Source: Burkholderiales bacterium (GTDB taxonomy: Bacteria; Pseudomonadota; Gammaproteobacteria; Burkholderiales; Burkholderiaceae_C). From it: 41,643 nucleotides of DNA. Position 1 is the stretch's first letter. Each line of letters starts with the position of its first letter. The DNA lies in assembly GCA_026400275.1 (NCBI GenBank), contig JAPLPK010000018.1, forward strand, positions 1 through 41,643. The letters run 5' to 3'. The notes under the pieces are model-generated. The model worked only from the letters and a program-made list of their open reading frames with translations, was not told where the DNA came from and made no database searches. Below are positions 33,748-41,643 of the stretch, piece after piece. A program made the position numbers and the translations under genes.

Positions 33748-33924
33748 CTATGCGATACGTTCGAGTATCAAAACGCCGAAAAATCCCAATGCCGCCAGCA
33801 CGGTCCACTTCAAGATGCGCAGCCCCCAGTGGCGAAAGCGTTGCTGCCCGGTGCCGACATAGAACGCAAAGCACACACCCGCCGCCAGCAGCAGGAACAG
33901 CATGGCCCAGCGAAACAGCAGCAT
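33748..33924 (-). CDS. Small membrane protein encoded downstream of lpxC
   Basis: A 58-residue open frame running from ATG 33924 to TAG 33748, starting 10 bases after the lpxC stop. Translation gives two hydrophobic segments, MLLFRWAMLFLLLAAGVCFA at the start and LKWTVLAALGFFGVLIL near the end, joined by a basic polar loop (GTGQQRFRHWGLR). It therefore looks like a two-helix inner-membrane hairpin protein. The close spacing and orientation suggest co-transcription with lpxC. I do not recognise a family or function. Support is the intact frame, the sensible hydrophobic pattern and the position. Confidence 0.65.
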   Translation of the reverse strand: MLLFRWAMLFLLLAAGVCFAFYVGTGQQRFRHWGLRILKWTVLAALGFFGVLILERIA

Positions 33925-33934
33925 GGTACGGGTG

Positions 33935-34858
33935 CTACCAGGCCCGCGCGAGCTGGGCGAAGCCGCTAGGCGCCTTGGCGGCGTCTTCGAAGGTCACGAT
34001 CTCCCAGGCCTCCGGGCGCAACATCAGTTCACGCACCAGCTTGTTGTTCAAGGCGTGGCCGGACTTCATGGCGGTATAGCTGGCCAGCAGTGGCTTGCCC
34101 AGCATGTACAGGTCGCCCATGGCATCCAGCACCTTGTGCTTCACGAATTCGTCGTCGTAGCGCAGGCCGCCGGCATTCAGCACCTTGTAATCGTCCATCA
34201 GGATGGCGTTATCCATACCGCCGCCCAGGCCCAGACCGTTGGCGCGCAGCATCTCGGCGTCGCGGGTGAAGCCGAAGGTACGGGCGCGCGCAATGTCGCG
34301 GGTGTAGGAATCGGAGCCCAGATCGAACTCGACATGCTGGCCAGTGGAGTCCACCGCCGGGTGGTCAAAGATGATGTCGAAGCTGAGCTTGTAGCCGTGG
34401 TAGGGCTCCAGCCGCGCCCATTTTTCGGCACTACCCGTGCCTTCGCGTACTTCCACAGCCTGGTTCACGCGCAAGAAGCGGCGCGGCGCGTTTTGCAGCT
34501 CGATGCCCGCCGTTTGCAGCAGGTACACAAAGGCGGCTGCCGATCCGTCCAGGATGGGCACTTCTTCGGCGGTGATATCCACATACATATTGTCGATACC
34601 CAGGCCGGAGCAGGCCGACATCAGATGCTCGACAGTGGACACCTTGGTCGAACCCACGGATACGGTCGTGGCCATGCGGGTATCGGTCACGGCCGTCACC
34701 GTCATGGGAACCTCGACGGGCACCGCCAGATCGATGCGCCGAAACACAATGCCGGTATCTGGTGGCGCGGGCCGCAAGGTCAGCTCGACACGCTGACCGG
34801 TATGCACGCCAACACCGACGGCACTGGTCAGGGACTTGAGAGTTCTTTGCTTGAGCAT
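33935..34858 (-). CDS. lpxC: UDP-3-O-acyl-N-acetylglucosamine deacetylase LpxC
   Basis: A 307-residue zinc deacetylase catalysing the committed step of lipid A synthesis in the cytoplasm. Zinc ligands are visible: His78 in STVEHLMSA, and His241 and Asp245 in [11 protein letters not shown]. The catalytic Glu77 and His268 (in MKSGHALNN) are also present. The first residues MLKQRTLKS and the length match the family. It follows ftsZ in the usual betaproteobacterial order, but a 290-bp region with large repeats separates the two genes, so it may have its own promoter. LpxC is known to be controlled by proteolysis in enterics through the C-terminus; the tail here is a different sequence (FAQLARAW). 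Confidence 0.97.
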   Translation of the reverse strand: MLKQRTLKSLTSAVGVGVHTGQRVELTLRPAPPDTGIVFRRIDLAVPVEVPMTVTAVTDTRMATTVSVGSTKVSTVEHLMSACSGLGIDNMYVDITAEEVPILDGSAAAFVYLLQTAGIELQNAPRRFLRVNQAVEVREGTGSAEKWARLEPYHGYKLSFDIIFDHPAVDSTGQHVEFDLGSDSYTRDIARARTFGFTRDAEMLRANGLGLGGGMDNAILMDDYKVLNAGGLRYDDEFVKHKVLDAMGDLYMLGKPLLASYTAMKSGHALNNKLVRELMLRPEAWEIVTFEDAAKAPSGFAQLARAW

Positions 34859-34960
34859 GCCGCGATTTTAGTTGCCCGCCCCGCCAACCACGATGAGCAT
34901 GGTTGATGGCGGAGATTGGCGAAATTCATCCTCAAAATCACTGCATGCAGATGGAGAAGG

Positions 34961-35061
34961 GTAAAGCGTAGCGAGCGGGCCGACGTCGCAGCGCGGAGCG
35001 GAGCCGTACTTCGTTACGGTGAGCACCACAGCTGCGAGATCGGTTCGCGCAGTAGCTTTAC
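34961..35061. repeat. Large imperfect inverted repeat downstream of ftsZ
   Basis: The left arm 34961-34992 begins GTAAAGC and ends TCGCAGC; the right arm 35031-35061 begins GCTGCGAG and ends GCTTTAC. The arms match over most of about 30 bases. The centre carries its own hairpin CCGTA/TACGG (35004-35019). The whole can fold as a 100-base hairpin or cruciform. No open frame here looks real. Confidence 0.65.
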
Positions 35062-35076
35062 ACCTCCGCACGCTGC

Positions 35077-35148
35077 CGGGCCGCCCCAAGGCGAGCGTGG
35101 CCCCCTTGGGGGGCAGCGACGACGCGCAGCGCGGAGCGTGGGGCAACA
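35077..35148. repeat. GC-rich repeat immediately after the ftsZ stop
   Basis: The region contains the palindrome CCCCCTTGGGGG (35101-35112), then GCAGCGACGACGCGCAGCGC and GGAGCGTGGGG. From memory, segments like this are common between genes in Comamonadaceae genomes. Its position right behind the ftsZ stop suggests a terminator or mRNA 3'-end function. Confidence 0.55.
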
Positions 35149-36366
35149 TCAATCAGCTTGTTTGCGCAGGAATGCGGGGATCTCGTAGTCGTCCATACCG
35201 CCAGACGACAAGGCATCGACACGGGCGCTGGCCTGGGTACGGTTGGGCGTACGCCAGACGGCTGGGCCACGCAAGGCTTCGTAATCGGGCTGGGCAATAC
35301 CACCCACGGCTGCAGCGCCGGCGCCCATGCTGGTCGCAGGCAGGGTGAAGCCGACGTTGTCGGTACCCGTGCGTTGCACTACCACTTGCAGCGGGGCTGC
35401 AGCGCGGCGCTTGCTTAGACCGGTGGCAACCACGGTCACGCGGATCTTCTCGCCCAGGCTGTCGTCGTAAGCCGTACCGTAAATCACATGTGCATCAGGA
35501 GATGCATAGGCGCGGATGGTGTTCATGGCCAGCTTGGATTCGCTCAGCTTCAGCGAGCCCTTGGCTGCGGTGATCAGCACCAGCACGCCCTTGGCGCCCG
35601 ACAGGTCGATGCCTTCCAGCAGTGGGCAGGCCACGGCCTGCTCGGCAGCGATACGCGCACGGTCCGGACCGTCAGATACGGCGGTACCCATCATGGCCTT
35701 GCCAGGCTCGCCCATGACGGTGCGAACGTCTTCAAAGTCAACGTTCACATGGCCGGGGACATTGATGATTTCGGCAATACCGCCCACGGCGTTCTTCAGC
35801 ACGTCGTTGGCATGGGCGAAAGCTTCGTCCTGGGTGACGTCATCGCCCAGCACTTCCAGCAGCTTCTCGTTCAGCACCACGATCAGCGAATCCACATTGG
35901 CTTCCAGCTCAGCCAGGCCGTTGTCGGCATTGGCCATGCGCTTAGGGCCTTCGAAGTCGAAAGGCTTGGTGATCACGCCCACGGTCAAGATGCCCATTTC
36001 CTTGGCCACGCGTGCGATCACGGGCGCTGCGCCGGTACCGGTACCACCGCCCATGCCGGCGGTGATGAACAGCATGTGGGCGCCGTCGATGGCGGCACGG
36101 ATGTCGTCTACCGCCATTTCGGCCGCTTCACGTCCCTTGTCGGGCTTGCTGCCGGCGCCCAGGCCGCTTTGGCCCAGCTGGATGGTCTTGTGCGCCACGC
36201 TACGGCCCAGGGCTTGCGCGTCGGTGTTGGCGCTGATGAACTCCACGCCTTGCACAGAGCAGCCAATCATGTGCTCGACAGCATTGCCGCCGCCGCCGCC
36301 AACACCGATCACTTTGATCTGGGTGCCCAGGTTAAATTCTTCGACTTCAATCATTTCGATAGGCAT
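35149..36366 (-). CDS. ftsZ: Cell division protein FtsZ
   Basis: A 405-residue tubulin-like GTPase that forms the division ring. GTP-binding features: the N-terminal VIGVGGGGGNAVEHM loop, the tubulin signature GGGTGTGAAP near residue 105, and the T7 loop region VDFEDVRTVM with the catalytic acid. A variable linker leads to the conserved C-terminal peptide DDYEIPAFLRKQAD, which binds FtsA and other partners. The ATG at 36366 has AGGAG about 8 nt upstream; the longer frame to 36387 is not needed. It follows ftsA after a 156-bp gap with a hairpin, so ftsZ probably has its own promoter as in other bacteria. Codon use is typical of the cluster. Confidence 0.98.
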   Translation of the reverse strand: MPIEMIEVEEFNLGTQIKVIGVGGGGGNAVEHMIGCSVQGVEFISANTDAQALGRSVAHKTIQLGQSGLGAGSKPDKGREAAEMAVDDIRAAIDGAHMLFITAGMGGGTGTGAAPVIARVAKEMGILTVGVITKPFDFEGPKRMANADNGLAELEANVDSLIVVLNEKLLEVLGDDVTQDEAFAHANDVLKNAVGGIAEIINVPGHVNVDFEDVRTVMGEPGKAMMGTAVSDGPDRARIAAEQAVACPLLEGIDLSGAKGVLVLITAAKGSLKLSESKLAMNTIRAYASPDAHVIYGTAYDDSLGEKIRVTVVATGLSKRRAAAPLQVVVQRTGTDNVGFTLPATSMGAGAAAVGGIAQPDYEALRGPAVWRTPNRTQASARVDALSSGGMDDYEIPAFLRKQAD

Positions 36367-36522
36367 GTGTTTCTCCTGATATTCCAATTAAATGCAGTTG
36401 CTGTATGAATAGGTACTTGTTGTTTTTCTAAGAGGCATGTCACCTCCAGGGCGGATGGCAACTTCGCCATCGCCCACTTAAAGGGGGGCTTCCCCGTGCC
36501 AGCCAGATCTTGGTCTGCATGG
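36367..36522 (-). promoter_or_regulatory. ftsA-ftsZ intergenic region with hairpin
   Basis: This region provides the ftsZ ribosome-binding site (AGGAGA) and an AT-rich stretch at 36380-36430 that could hold a promoter. A stem of GGGCG/ATGGC against GCCAT/CGCCC (36449-36475, one bulged G) stands between it and the ftsA stop. The arrangement would allow ftsZ to be expressed more strongly than ftsA. Confidence 0.4.
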
Positions 36523-37752
36523 TCAAAAGTTCCCCACAAACCAGTCTTTGACGCGGCCTACCGCTGTCTTCATGGACCCGTTTTTCTGCGCCACCTTGAA
36601 GCCGCGCAGACGGCCGATGCGCGCCTCTTCCAGCAGACCCATGACGGTGGCAGCACGGGGCTGGGCCACCATATCGGACAAGGCACCACGGTACTTGGGC
36701 ACGCCACGGCGCACCGGCTTCAAAAAGATGTCTTCACCCAGCTCGACCATACCGGGCATGACCACGCTACCGCCGGTCAAGACGATGCCGCTGGACAATA
36801 CCTCTTCAAAGCCTGACTCACGGATGACCTGGGCCACCAGCGAATAAATTTCCTCCACACGCGGCTCGATCACGCCGGCCAACGCCTGGCGGCTCAGCAT
36901 GCGCGGGCCACGGTCGCCCAGGCCCGGCACTTCCACCTGCGCCTCGGGGTCGGCCAGCAATTGCTTGGCGTAGCCGCTTTCAACCTTGATGTCTTCTGCG
37001 TCCTTGGTCGGCGTGCGCAAGGCCATGGCGATGTCGCTGGTGATCAGGTCACCGGCGATCGGGATCACCGCAGTGTGGCGGATCGCGCCATTGGTGAAGA
37101 TGGCCACGTCGGTGGTGCCGGCGCCGATGTCCACCAGCGCCACGCCCAGTTCACGTTCGTCTTCGGTCAGCACCGAAAGGCTGCTAGCCAGCGGGTTCAG
37201 CATCAGCTGGTCCACATCCAGACCGCAGCGGCGCACGCATTTGATGATGTTCTCCGCCGCGCTCTGGGCGCCGGTGACGATATGCACCTTGGCCTCCAGG
37301 CGGATGCCGCTCATGCCGATGGGCTCTTTCACGTCCTGGCCGTCGATCACGAACTCCTGCGGCTCAACCAGCAGCAGGCGCTGGTCGGTGCTGATGTTGA
37401 TCGCCTTGGCGGTTTCCACCACACGGGCTACATCGGCAGCGGTCACCTCACGGTCTTTCACCGCCACCATGCCACTGGAGTTGATGCCGCGGATATGGCT
37501 GCCGGTGATGCCGGTGTAGACGTGCGAGATCTTGCAGTCTGCCATCAGCTCGGCCTCTTTCAAGGCCAGCTGGATGCTTTGCACCGTGGCGTCGATGTTC
37601 ACCACCACGCCGCGCTTCAGTCCGTTGCTCGGGGCCACACCAAAGCCGGCCAGCTTCAGCTCGCCACCGGGCATGACCTCTGCCACCACGACCATCACCT
37701 TGGCCGTGCCGATGTCTACGCCGACGACCAAGTCTTTGTACTCTTTTGCCAT
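36523..37752 (-). CDS. ftsA: Cell division protein FtsA
   Basis: A 409-residue actin-like ATPase that tethers FtsZ to the membrane. Phosphate-1 is LVVGVDIGTAKVMVVVAEV at the start, the phosphate-2 region is VALVDIGAGTTDVAIF near 200, and the adenosine loop is GIVLTGGSVVMPGM near 335. The 1C domain follows phosphate-1. The C-terminus (GRVKDWFVGNF) is an amphipathic helix, the membrane anchor. It lies between ftsQ and ftsZ in the usual order. A long hairpin fills the 87-bp gap from ftsQ. Length is normal. Confidence 0.97.
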   Translation of the reverse strand: MAKEYKDLVVGVDIGTAKVMVVVAEVMPGGELKLAGFGVAPSNGLKRGVVVNIDATVQSIQLALKEAELMADCKISHVYTGITGSHIRGINSSGMVAVKDREVTAADVARVVETAKAINISTDQRLLLVEPQEFVIDGQDVKEPIGMSGIRLEAKVHIVTGAQSAAENIIKCVRRCGLDVDQLMLNPLASSLSVLTEDERELGVALVDIGAGTTDVAIFTNGAIRHTAVIPIAGDLITSDIAMALRTPTKDAEDIKVESGYAKQLLADPEAQVEVPGLGDRGPRMLSRQALAGVIEPRVEEIYSLVAQVIRESGFEEVLSSGIVLTGGSVVMPGMVELGEDIFLKPVRRGVPKYRGALSDMVAQPRAATVMGLLEEARIGRLRGFKVAQKNGSMKTAVGRVKDWFVGNF

Positions 37753-37772
37753 AGTTCGTCCTGTATCAGTCT

Positions 37773-37825
37773 ATTTTTCAAAGCGCCCTGGCCGGCTTGC
37801 AGGCCACTAGGACGCTGTGAAAAAT
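37773..37825 (-). promoter_or_regulatory. Long hairpin between ftsQ and ftsA
   Basis: Outer arms ATTTTTCA (37773-37780) and TGAAAAAT (37818-37825) are exact complements; inner TGGCC and GGCCA also pair, with a partly paired GCG/CGC section between. The structure ends about 20 bases before the ftsA start. It has a T-run on its 3' side and so could be a partial terminator or an RNA-processing site within the division operon. Confidence 0.6.
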
Positions 37826-37839
37826 GGATTCATTGGTCC

Positions 37840-38640
37840 TCAATGGTCCACGGGCAGCGCTTTGCGCACTGCAGGTGCAGCCACCGTCGTCACACCGCGC
37901 AAACGCAGCGCATACCCCTCTCCGTAGCGCAAATCCGCCTGCTCCACCGCATTGGCCCCACGCCCGTACTGGCGCGCCACCTGGGTCACCGTGCCCAGAA
38001 AGCGCTGCAGACGCTGCGTGATCTCGTCGCTGGTGCCACGCCCCAGTTCGATCACACCGCCGGAATCCAGCTGGGCCCGCCAGCCGCCCCGGTTGGTCAA
38101 CTCCAGCTCGTCCAGCGACACATCCAGCGGGCTGAACATGGGCTGCAGCGTGTGGTACATGCCCAGCACCTGGCCGGACTGCCCATCGGGGCCGTTGAGG
38201 TGGGGCAGGTCATCACGCTCCACCTCGTCCACGTTGGCCTCAAAGACTTCGCCAAAGTTGTTCAGCAGGCGGGACGAATCCTCATCGCCCCAATACGCCG
38301 CCACCTGGTGCTCTTGCAGCACCACCTTCAAACGATTGGGAAACTCGCGGCGCACAACGGCCCGACGCACCCAGGGCACGGCCTCGAAGGCGGCGCGGGC
38401 GGCCGCCAAGTCCACGGTGAAGAAAGTGCCCTTGATCTTGCCCCCCAGGTTGGCACGCAGGGTGACTTCGTTGTTGTGCGCTACATCGCCCACCACCGAG
38501 ATCGACTGGATGGCGAACATGGGCTGGCGTGCAGCCCATTTCACCAAGCCGGCCACACCCAGGACGAGCGCGCCCAGGAACAGCACCGTCGCGGTGGCGT
38601 TCATGAGTTTCACGTCCATGGGAGTAGGCAGCTTTTGCAT
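37840..38640 (-). CDS. ftsQ: Cell division protein FtsQ
   Basis: A 266-residue bitopic membrane protein of the divisome. A short cytoplasmic tail is followed by one membrane helix (about 15-34, TATVLFLGALVLGVAGLVKW), the POTRA domain opening MFAIQSISVVGDVAHNNEVT, and a periplasmic beta domain with VRREFPNRLKVVLQEHQVAA. FtsQ links early and late division proteins through FtsL and FtsB. The start ATG 38640 lies two bases after the ddl stop, so the genes are co-transcribed. Length and order are normal for betaproteobacteria. The C-terminal tail (AAPAVRKALPVDH) is variable. Confidence 0.95.
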   Translation of the reverse strand: MQKLPTPMDVKLMNATATVLFLGALVLGVAGLVKWAARQPMFAIQSISVVGDVAHNNEVTLRANLGGKIKGTFFTVDLAAARAAFEAVPWVRRAVVRREFPNRLKVVLQEHQVAAYWGDEDSSRLLNNFGEVFEANVDEVERDDLPHLNGPDGQSGQVLGMYHTLQPMFSPLDVSLDELELTNRGGWRAQLDSGGVIELGRGTSDEITQRLQRFLGTVTQVARQYGRGANAVEQADLRYGEGYALRLRGVTTVAAPAVRKALPVDH

Positions 38641-38642
38641 GT

Positions 38643-39599
38643 TCAGGCAGCCTCAGTTCCGTAGTCCAGGGCAGCGGACTGCAGCAGGCGCAGGCACAGC
38701 GCCTCATACGAAAGACCTGCCGCCCGCGCCGACATGGGCACGAGGGAATGGCTGGTCATACCGGGCGAGGTATTGATCTCCAGCAGATAGGGCTTGCGCG
38801 TCTTGGCGTCGATCATCACATCGGCGCGGGCCCAGCCACGGCAGCCCAGCGTCAGATAGGCCTGGCGCACCATGGCCTGGATGGCAGCCTCTTCGCCGTC
38901 GGGCAGGCCGCAGGGCACCAGATACTGGGTGGTATCGGTGAAATATTTGTTCTGGTAGTCGTAGTTGCCCTCGGGCGCCACGATGCGTATCACCGGCAGC
39001 ACCTCAGCCTGTGCTCCGGTGCCCAGCACGGGCACGGTCACCTCATCACCACTGACAAATTGCTCGCACAGCACGCTAGCGTCCAGCTGCGCGGCCAGGG
39101 CGTAAGCGGCATCCACTTGCTCCAGCGTCAGCACCTTGGTCAGACCAATGGTGGAACCCTCCCGCGCAGGCTTGACGATCATGGGCGCGCCCAAATGGGC
39201 AAAGGCGTCGCGCGCAGCCTCGGCGCTGTCCACCACAAACCAGCCGGGAGTGGGCAGGCCTTCGGCACGCCAGATGCGCTTGGTCATGACCTTATCGATA
39301 CCGATGCTGGAGGCCATCACGCCGGAGCCGGTGTAAGGAATGCCCAGCAACTCCAGCGCGCCCTGCACCGTGCCGTCTTCACCGAAGCGGCCATGCAAGG
39401 CGATGAAGCAACGCGCAAAGCCATCGCGTTTGAGCTCGGACAGGTCGCGCTCGCCGGTGTCGAAGGCATGTGCATCCACACCCTGGCTGCGCAGCGCGGC
39501 CAGCACGCCAGTGCCGGACATCAGCGAAACCTCGCGCTCCGCCGATGCGCCGCCCATGAGCACGGCGACTTTTCCAAGGTTCAGGTTAATTGGGGTCAT
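38643..39599 (-). CDS. ddl: D-alanine--D-alanine ligase
   Basis: A 318-residue ATP-grasp ligase that joins two D-alanines for the peptidoglycan stem peptide. The N-terminal motif [19 protein letters not shown] contains the family Glu that binds the first D-alanine. Further conserved parts are [20 protein letters not shown], the ATP-binding [15 protein letters not shown], and the metal-binding [18 protein letters not shown] near the C-terminus. It is in the cytoplasm and lies between murC and ftsQ, five bases after murC and two bases before ftsQ. A clear AGGTT-like site is lacking, so coupling to murC is likely. The Ddl subtype (DdlB) is suggested by the location. Confidence 0.97.
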   Translation of the reverse strand: MTPINLNLGKVAVLMGGASAEREVSLMSGTGVLAALRSQGVDAHAFDTGERDLSELKRDGFARCFIALHGRFGEDGTVQGALELLGIPYTGSGVMASSIGIDKVMTKRIWRAEGLPTPGWFVVDSAEAARDAFAHLGAPMIVKPAREGSTIGLTKVLTLEQVDAAYALAAQLDASVLCEQFVSGDEVTVPVLGTGAQAEVLPVIRIVAPEGNYDYQNKYFTDTTQYLVPCGLPDGEEAAIQAMVRQAYLTLGCRGWARADVMIDAKTRKPYLLEINTSPGMTSHSLVPMSARAAGLSYEALCLRLLQSAALDYGTEAA

Positions 39600-39604
39600 A
39601 GCGC

Positions 39605-41029
39605 TTATGCAGCCTCCACGGATTGCTCTTTTTTCGATAGCATATCAACGACCTTGGCGGGCACGGCACCAATGGAGCCTGCGCCCATGCACAGCACCAC
39701 ATCACCATCGCGGGCGTTGTCGTAAATGGCCTGCGGCATGGTGGCGATGTCGTCCACAAACACCGGCTCCACCTTGCCCGCCACGCGCAGAGCGCGTGCC
39801 AGCGCACGGCCGTCGGCCGCTACGATGGGCGCCTCGCCAGCGGCGTAGATTTCGGACAGCAGCACCACGTCGGCCTCGCCGATCACCTTGACGAAGTCCT
39901 CGAAGCAGTCGCGGGTGCGGCTGTAGCGGTGCGGCTGGAAGGCCAGCACCAGGCGCCGCCCAGGGAAGGCACCGCGCGCCGCAGCCAGCGTCGCGGCCAT
40001 TTCCACCGGGTGGTGGCCGTAGTCGTCCACCACGCTGAACTGCCCGCCGCCCTGCGCTGGCAGATCGCCATAGGGCTGGAAGCGCCGGCCCACACCCTGG
40101 AAGCTGGCCAGCGCGCGCTGCACGGCTTCGTCGGGGATGTTCAGCTCCACCGCGACGGCAATCGCCGACAGTGCATTCAGCACGTTATGCCGACCCGCCA
40201 GATTCAAAACCACCGGCAGATCGGGCAAGGTCACGCCGTTGCGCCGCTGCACCGTGAAGTGCATTTGCCCACCCACGGCGCGCACGTCGATGGCGCGCAC
40301 CTGGGCGCCCTCTTCAAAGCCGTAGCTGGTGATGGGGCAGGTGACATCCGGCAGGATGGAACGCACGCCGGGATCATCAGTGCACAGGATGGCCGTGCCG
40401 TAGAACGGCATGCGGTGCAGAAAGTCCACAAAGGCCTGCTTCAGCCGGCCGAAGTCGTGGCCATAGGTTTCCATGTGGTCGGCATCGATATTCGTCACCA
40501 CCGCCATCACCGGCAGCAGGTGCAGAAAGGACGCGTCGGACTCGTCGGCCTCGACCACGATGTAGTCGCCATTGCCCAGCTTGGCGTTGGCACCCGCGCT
40601 GTTCAGCCGACCACCGATCACAAAGGTGGGGTCCAGACCAGCCTCCATCAGCACGCTGGACACCAGGCTGGTGGTGGTGGTCTTACCGTGCGTGCCGGCG
40701 ATGGCTATGCCCTGCTTTAGGCGCATCAGCTCGGCCAGCATCAGGGCGCGGGGCACGATGGGCACGTGGTTTTCGCGCGCGGCCAGCACCGCGGGATTGT
40801 CGGCCTTGACCGCCGTGGAGGTAACGATGGCGTCCGCCCCGGACACATTCGCCGGGTCGTGGCCGATGAAGGTGTGGATGCCCAGGCCGCCCAGGCGGCG
40901 CAGCGTGGCGCTGTCGGACTGGTCCGAGCCGGACACCACATAGCCCAGCTTGTGCAGCACCTCGGCAATCGCCGACATGCCCGAGCCGCCGATGCCAACA
41001 AAGTGCAAATGTCTTACAGCGTGTTTCAT
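39605..41029 (-). CDS. murC: UDP-N-acetylmuramate--L-alanine ligase MurC
   Basis: A 474-residue cytoplasmic ligase that adds L-alanine to UDP-MurNAc. The N-terminal Rossmann domain starts [19 protein letters not shown], which binds the UDP sugar; the P-loop is [10 protein letters not shown] at 112-121; the central domain has [15 protein letters not shown] and [10 protein letters not shown]; the C-terminal domain has [16 protein letters not shown]. Start ATG overlaps the murG stop by four bases (ATGA). The last codons ([11 protein letters not shown]) are short and include a small AT-rich patch that may be a worn half of the dispersed palindrome. Length and order are normal. Confidence 0.98.
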   Translation of the reverse strand: MKHAVRHLHFVGIGGSGMSAIAEVLHKLGYVVSGSDQSDSATLRRLGGLGIHTFIGHDPANVSGADAIVTSTAVKADNPAVLAARENHVPIVPRALMLAELMRLKQGIAIAGTHGKTTTTSLVSSVLMEAGLDPTFVIGGRLNSAGANAKLGNGDYIVVEADESDASFLHLLPVMAVVTNIDADHMETYGHDFGRLKQAFVDFLHRMPFYGTAILCTDDPGVRSILPDVTCPITSYGFEEGAQVRAIDVRAVGGQMHFTVQRRNGVTLPDLPVVLNLAGRHNVLNALSAIAVAVELNIPDEAVQRALASFQGVGRRFQPYGDLPAQGGGQFSVVDDYGHHPVEMAATLAAARGAFPGRRLVLAFQPHRYSRTRDCFEDFVKVIGEADVVLLSEIYAAGEAPIVAADGRALARALRVAGKVEPVFVDDIATMPQAIYDNARDGDVVLCMGAGSIGAVPAKVVDMLSKKEQSVEAA

Positions 41030-41643
41030 GCAGCGAGCTCCTCACAGGCGGCGACTACGGCTTCGGTAGCCCCTATTTTTTGCATCATTTTTGCCTTTTG
41101 TGCAGATTCCACCAGCGTGGATCGCTCTAATTTTTGTAGCATTTCTGCCAATCCCTGGGGCGTCAGTTCGCGCTGCGGCAGCAGCCAACCGGCTCCTGCC
41201 TGCACCAGGAACCGCGCATTCACCGTCTGGTGGTCATCCACGGCCGCGGGGAAAGGCACGAACAGCGCAGCCGCTCCCACGGCGGCCAGCTCGGTCACCG
41301 TACTGGCGCCGGCGCGACAAATCACCAGATCGGCATCTGCATAGGCCTGGGCCATGTCGTCGATAAAAGGCGTCAACTCGGCCTCCACGCCGGCGGCAGC
41401 GTAGCTGGCGCGCAAGGCGTCGATCTGCTTGGCGCCACTCTGGTGCAGCACACTGGGGCGTTGCACAGCGGGGATCATGGCCAGGGCTTGAGGAACAGCG
41501 TCGTTCAAGGCCTTGGCCCCCAGGCTGCCGCCCACCACCAGCAGGCGCAAGGGCCCGCTGCGCTGCGCGAACCGACTGGCCGGATCGGCCTGATTCAGAA
41601 AAGCAGTGCGCAGCGGATTGCCCACCCAGCGGCCACGCGGCAG
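41026..41643 (-). CDS. murG: MurG glycosyltransferase, C-terminal part
   Basis: The last 205 residues of MurG; the N-terminal half lies past the end of the window and the frame is open to base 41643. MurG adds GlcNAc to lipid I at the inner face of the membrane to make lipid II. Seen: the second-domain start [17 protein letters not shown], the [20 protein letters not shown] segment, and the [21 protein letters not shown] signature that binds UDP-GlcNAc. A short AT-rich stretch (codons around [20 protein letters not shown]) with unusual codon choice coincides with a copy of the dispersed palindrome; it falls in the final helices where families vary. Confidence 0.95.
   Translation of the reverse strand: MPRGRWVGNPLRTAFLNQADPASRFAQRSGPLRLLVVGGSLGAKALNDAVPQALAMIPAVQRPSVLHQSGAKQIDALRASYAAAGVEAELTPFIDDMAQAYADADLVICRAGASTVTELAAVGAAALFVPFPAAVDDHQTVNARFLVQAGAGWLLPQRELTPQGLAEMLQKLERSTLVESAQKAKMMQKIGATEAVVAACEELAA
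41088..41144. repeat. Dispersed 56-bp palindrome, copy 10 (inside murG)
   Basis: Plus orientation: TTTTTGCCTTTTGTGCAGAT, then GATCGCTCTAATTTTTGTAG. It keeps the end landmarks (GCC...GTGCAGA and TTGTAGC), with the centre altered. It is in frame with murG, and its AT-rich codons stand out from the flanking gene. Confidence 0.5.

Noticed and set aside
36961-38664. A 567-codon open frame opposite ftsA and ftsQ
   Set aside because: It is a shadow of two essential genes with all their catalytic or structural motifs on the minus strand.

Overview
This window looks like chromosomal DNA from a GC-rich betaproteobacterium of the order Burkholderiales, most likely family Comamonadaceae (Rhodoferax-like). 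The inference rests on the protein flavour (ActP-type symporter, TctE-type histidine kinase, PEP-CTERM/PrsT proteins), the division and cell-wall gene order murG-murC-ddl-ftsQ-ftsA-ftsZ-lpxC, and short palindromic repeats of a kind I associate with that family. I see no tRNA, rRNA, CRISPR array, transposase or phage gene.

Layout. 1-1020: the end of an acetate symporter (actP). 1027-6187: a DsbA-fold isomerase, an exported transglutaminase-like protein, and a tightly coupled minus-strand run of ghrA-like reductase, HMG-CoA lyase, YbaK-type deacylase and DUF1289 protein. 6245-10627: an exported protein of unknown function, then a peroxide/electron-transfer set (rubredoxin reductase, rubredoxin, rubrerythrin) and a LuxR-type regulator with a perfect 16-bp palindrome just upstream. 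10734-15391: a Thr/Ser-rich lipoprotein, a HAD phosphatase and a TctD/TctE-like two-component system. 15831-19533: a PEP-CTERM protein facing the TPR lipoprotein PrsT across a strong two-way terminator; no exosortase is in view.

19670-29523 is a sugar-use locus, all on the minus strand: a periplasmic binding protein, two permeases and an ATPase resembling glucose/mannose ABC importers, a chemoreceptor, an AraC-type regulator and a lipoprotein GH3 glycosidase. A reasonable model is that the GH3 enzyme frees glucose from glucosides, the ABC system imports it, and the chemoreceptor steers toward it. The GH3-araC pair sits between two direct copies of the 3' end of the chemoreceptor gene; the outer copy is a pseudogene fragment.

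29775-33606: a PlsC/CdsA-like lipid pair, ruvC and a second chemoreceptor. 33748-41643: lpxC with a 58-residue membrane protein gene behind it, then ftsZ, ftsA, ftsQ, ddl, murC and the start-truncated murG, read toward lower coordinates.

The most unusual feature is a family of about ten copies of a roughly 56-bp imperfect palindrome. Most copies lie between genes, but three lie inside reading frames (the N-terminus of the DUF1289 protein, the sugar ABC ATPase, and murG), and others supply the last codons or the ribosome-binding region of neighbouring genes. A second, larger inverted repeat and a GC-rich repeat sit behind ftsZ.
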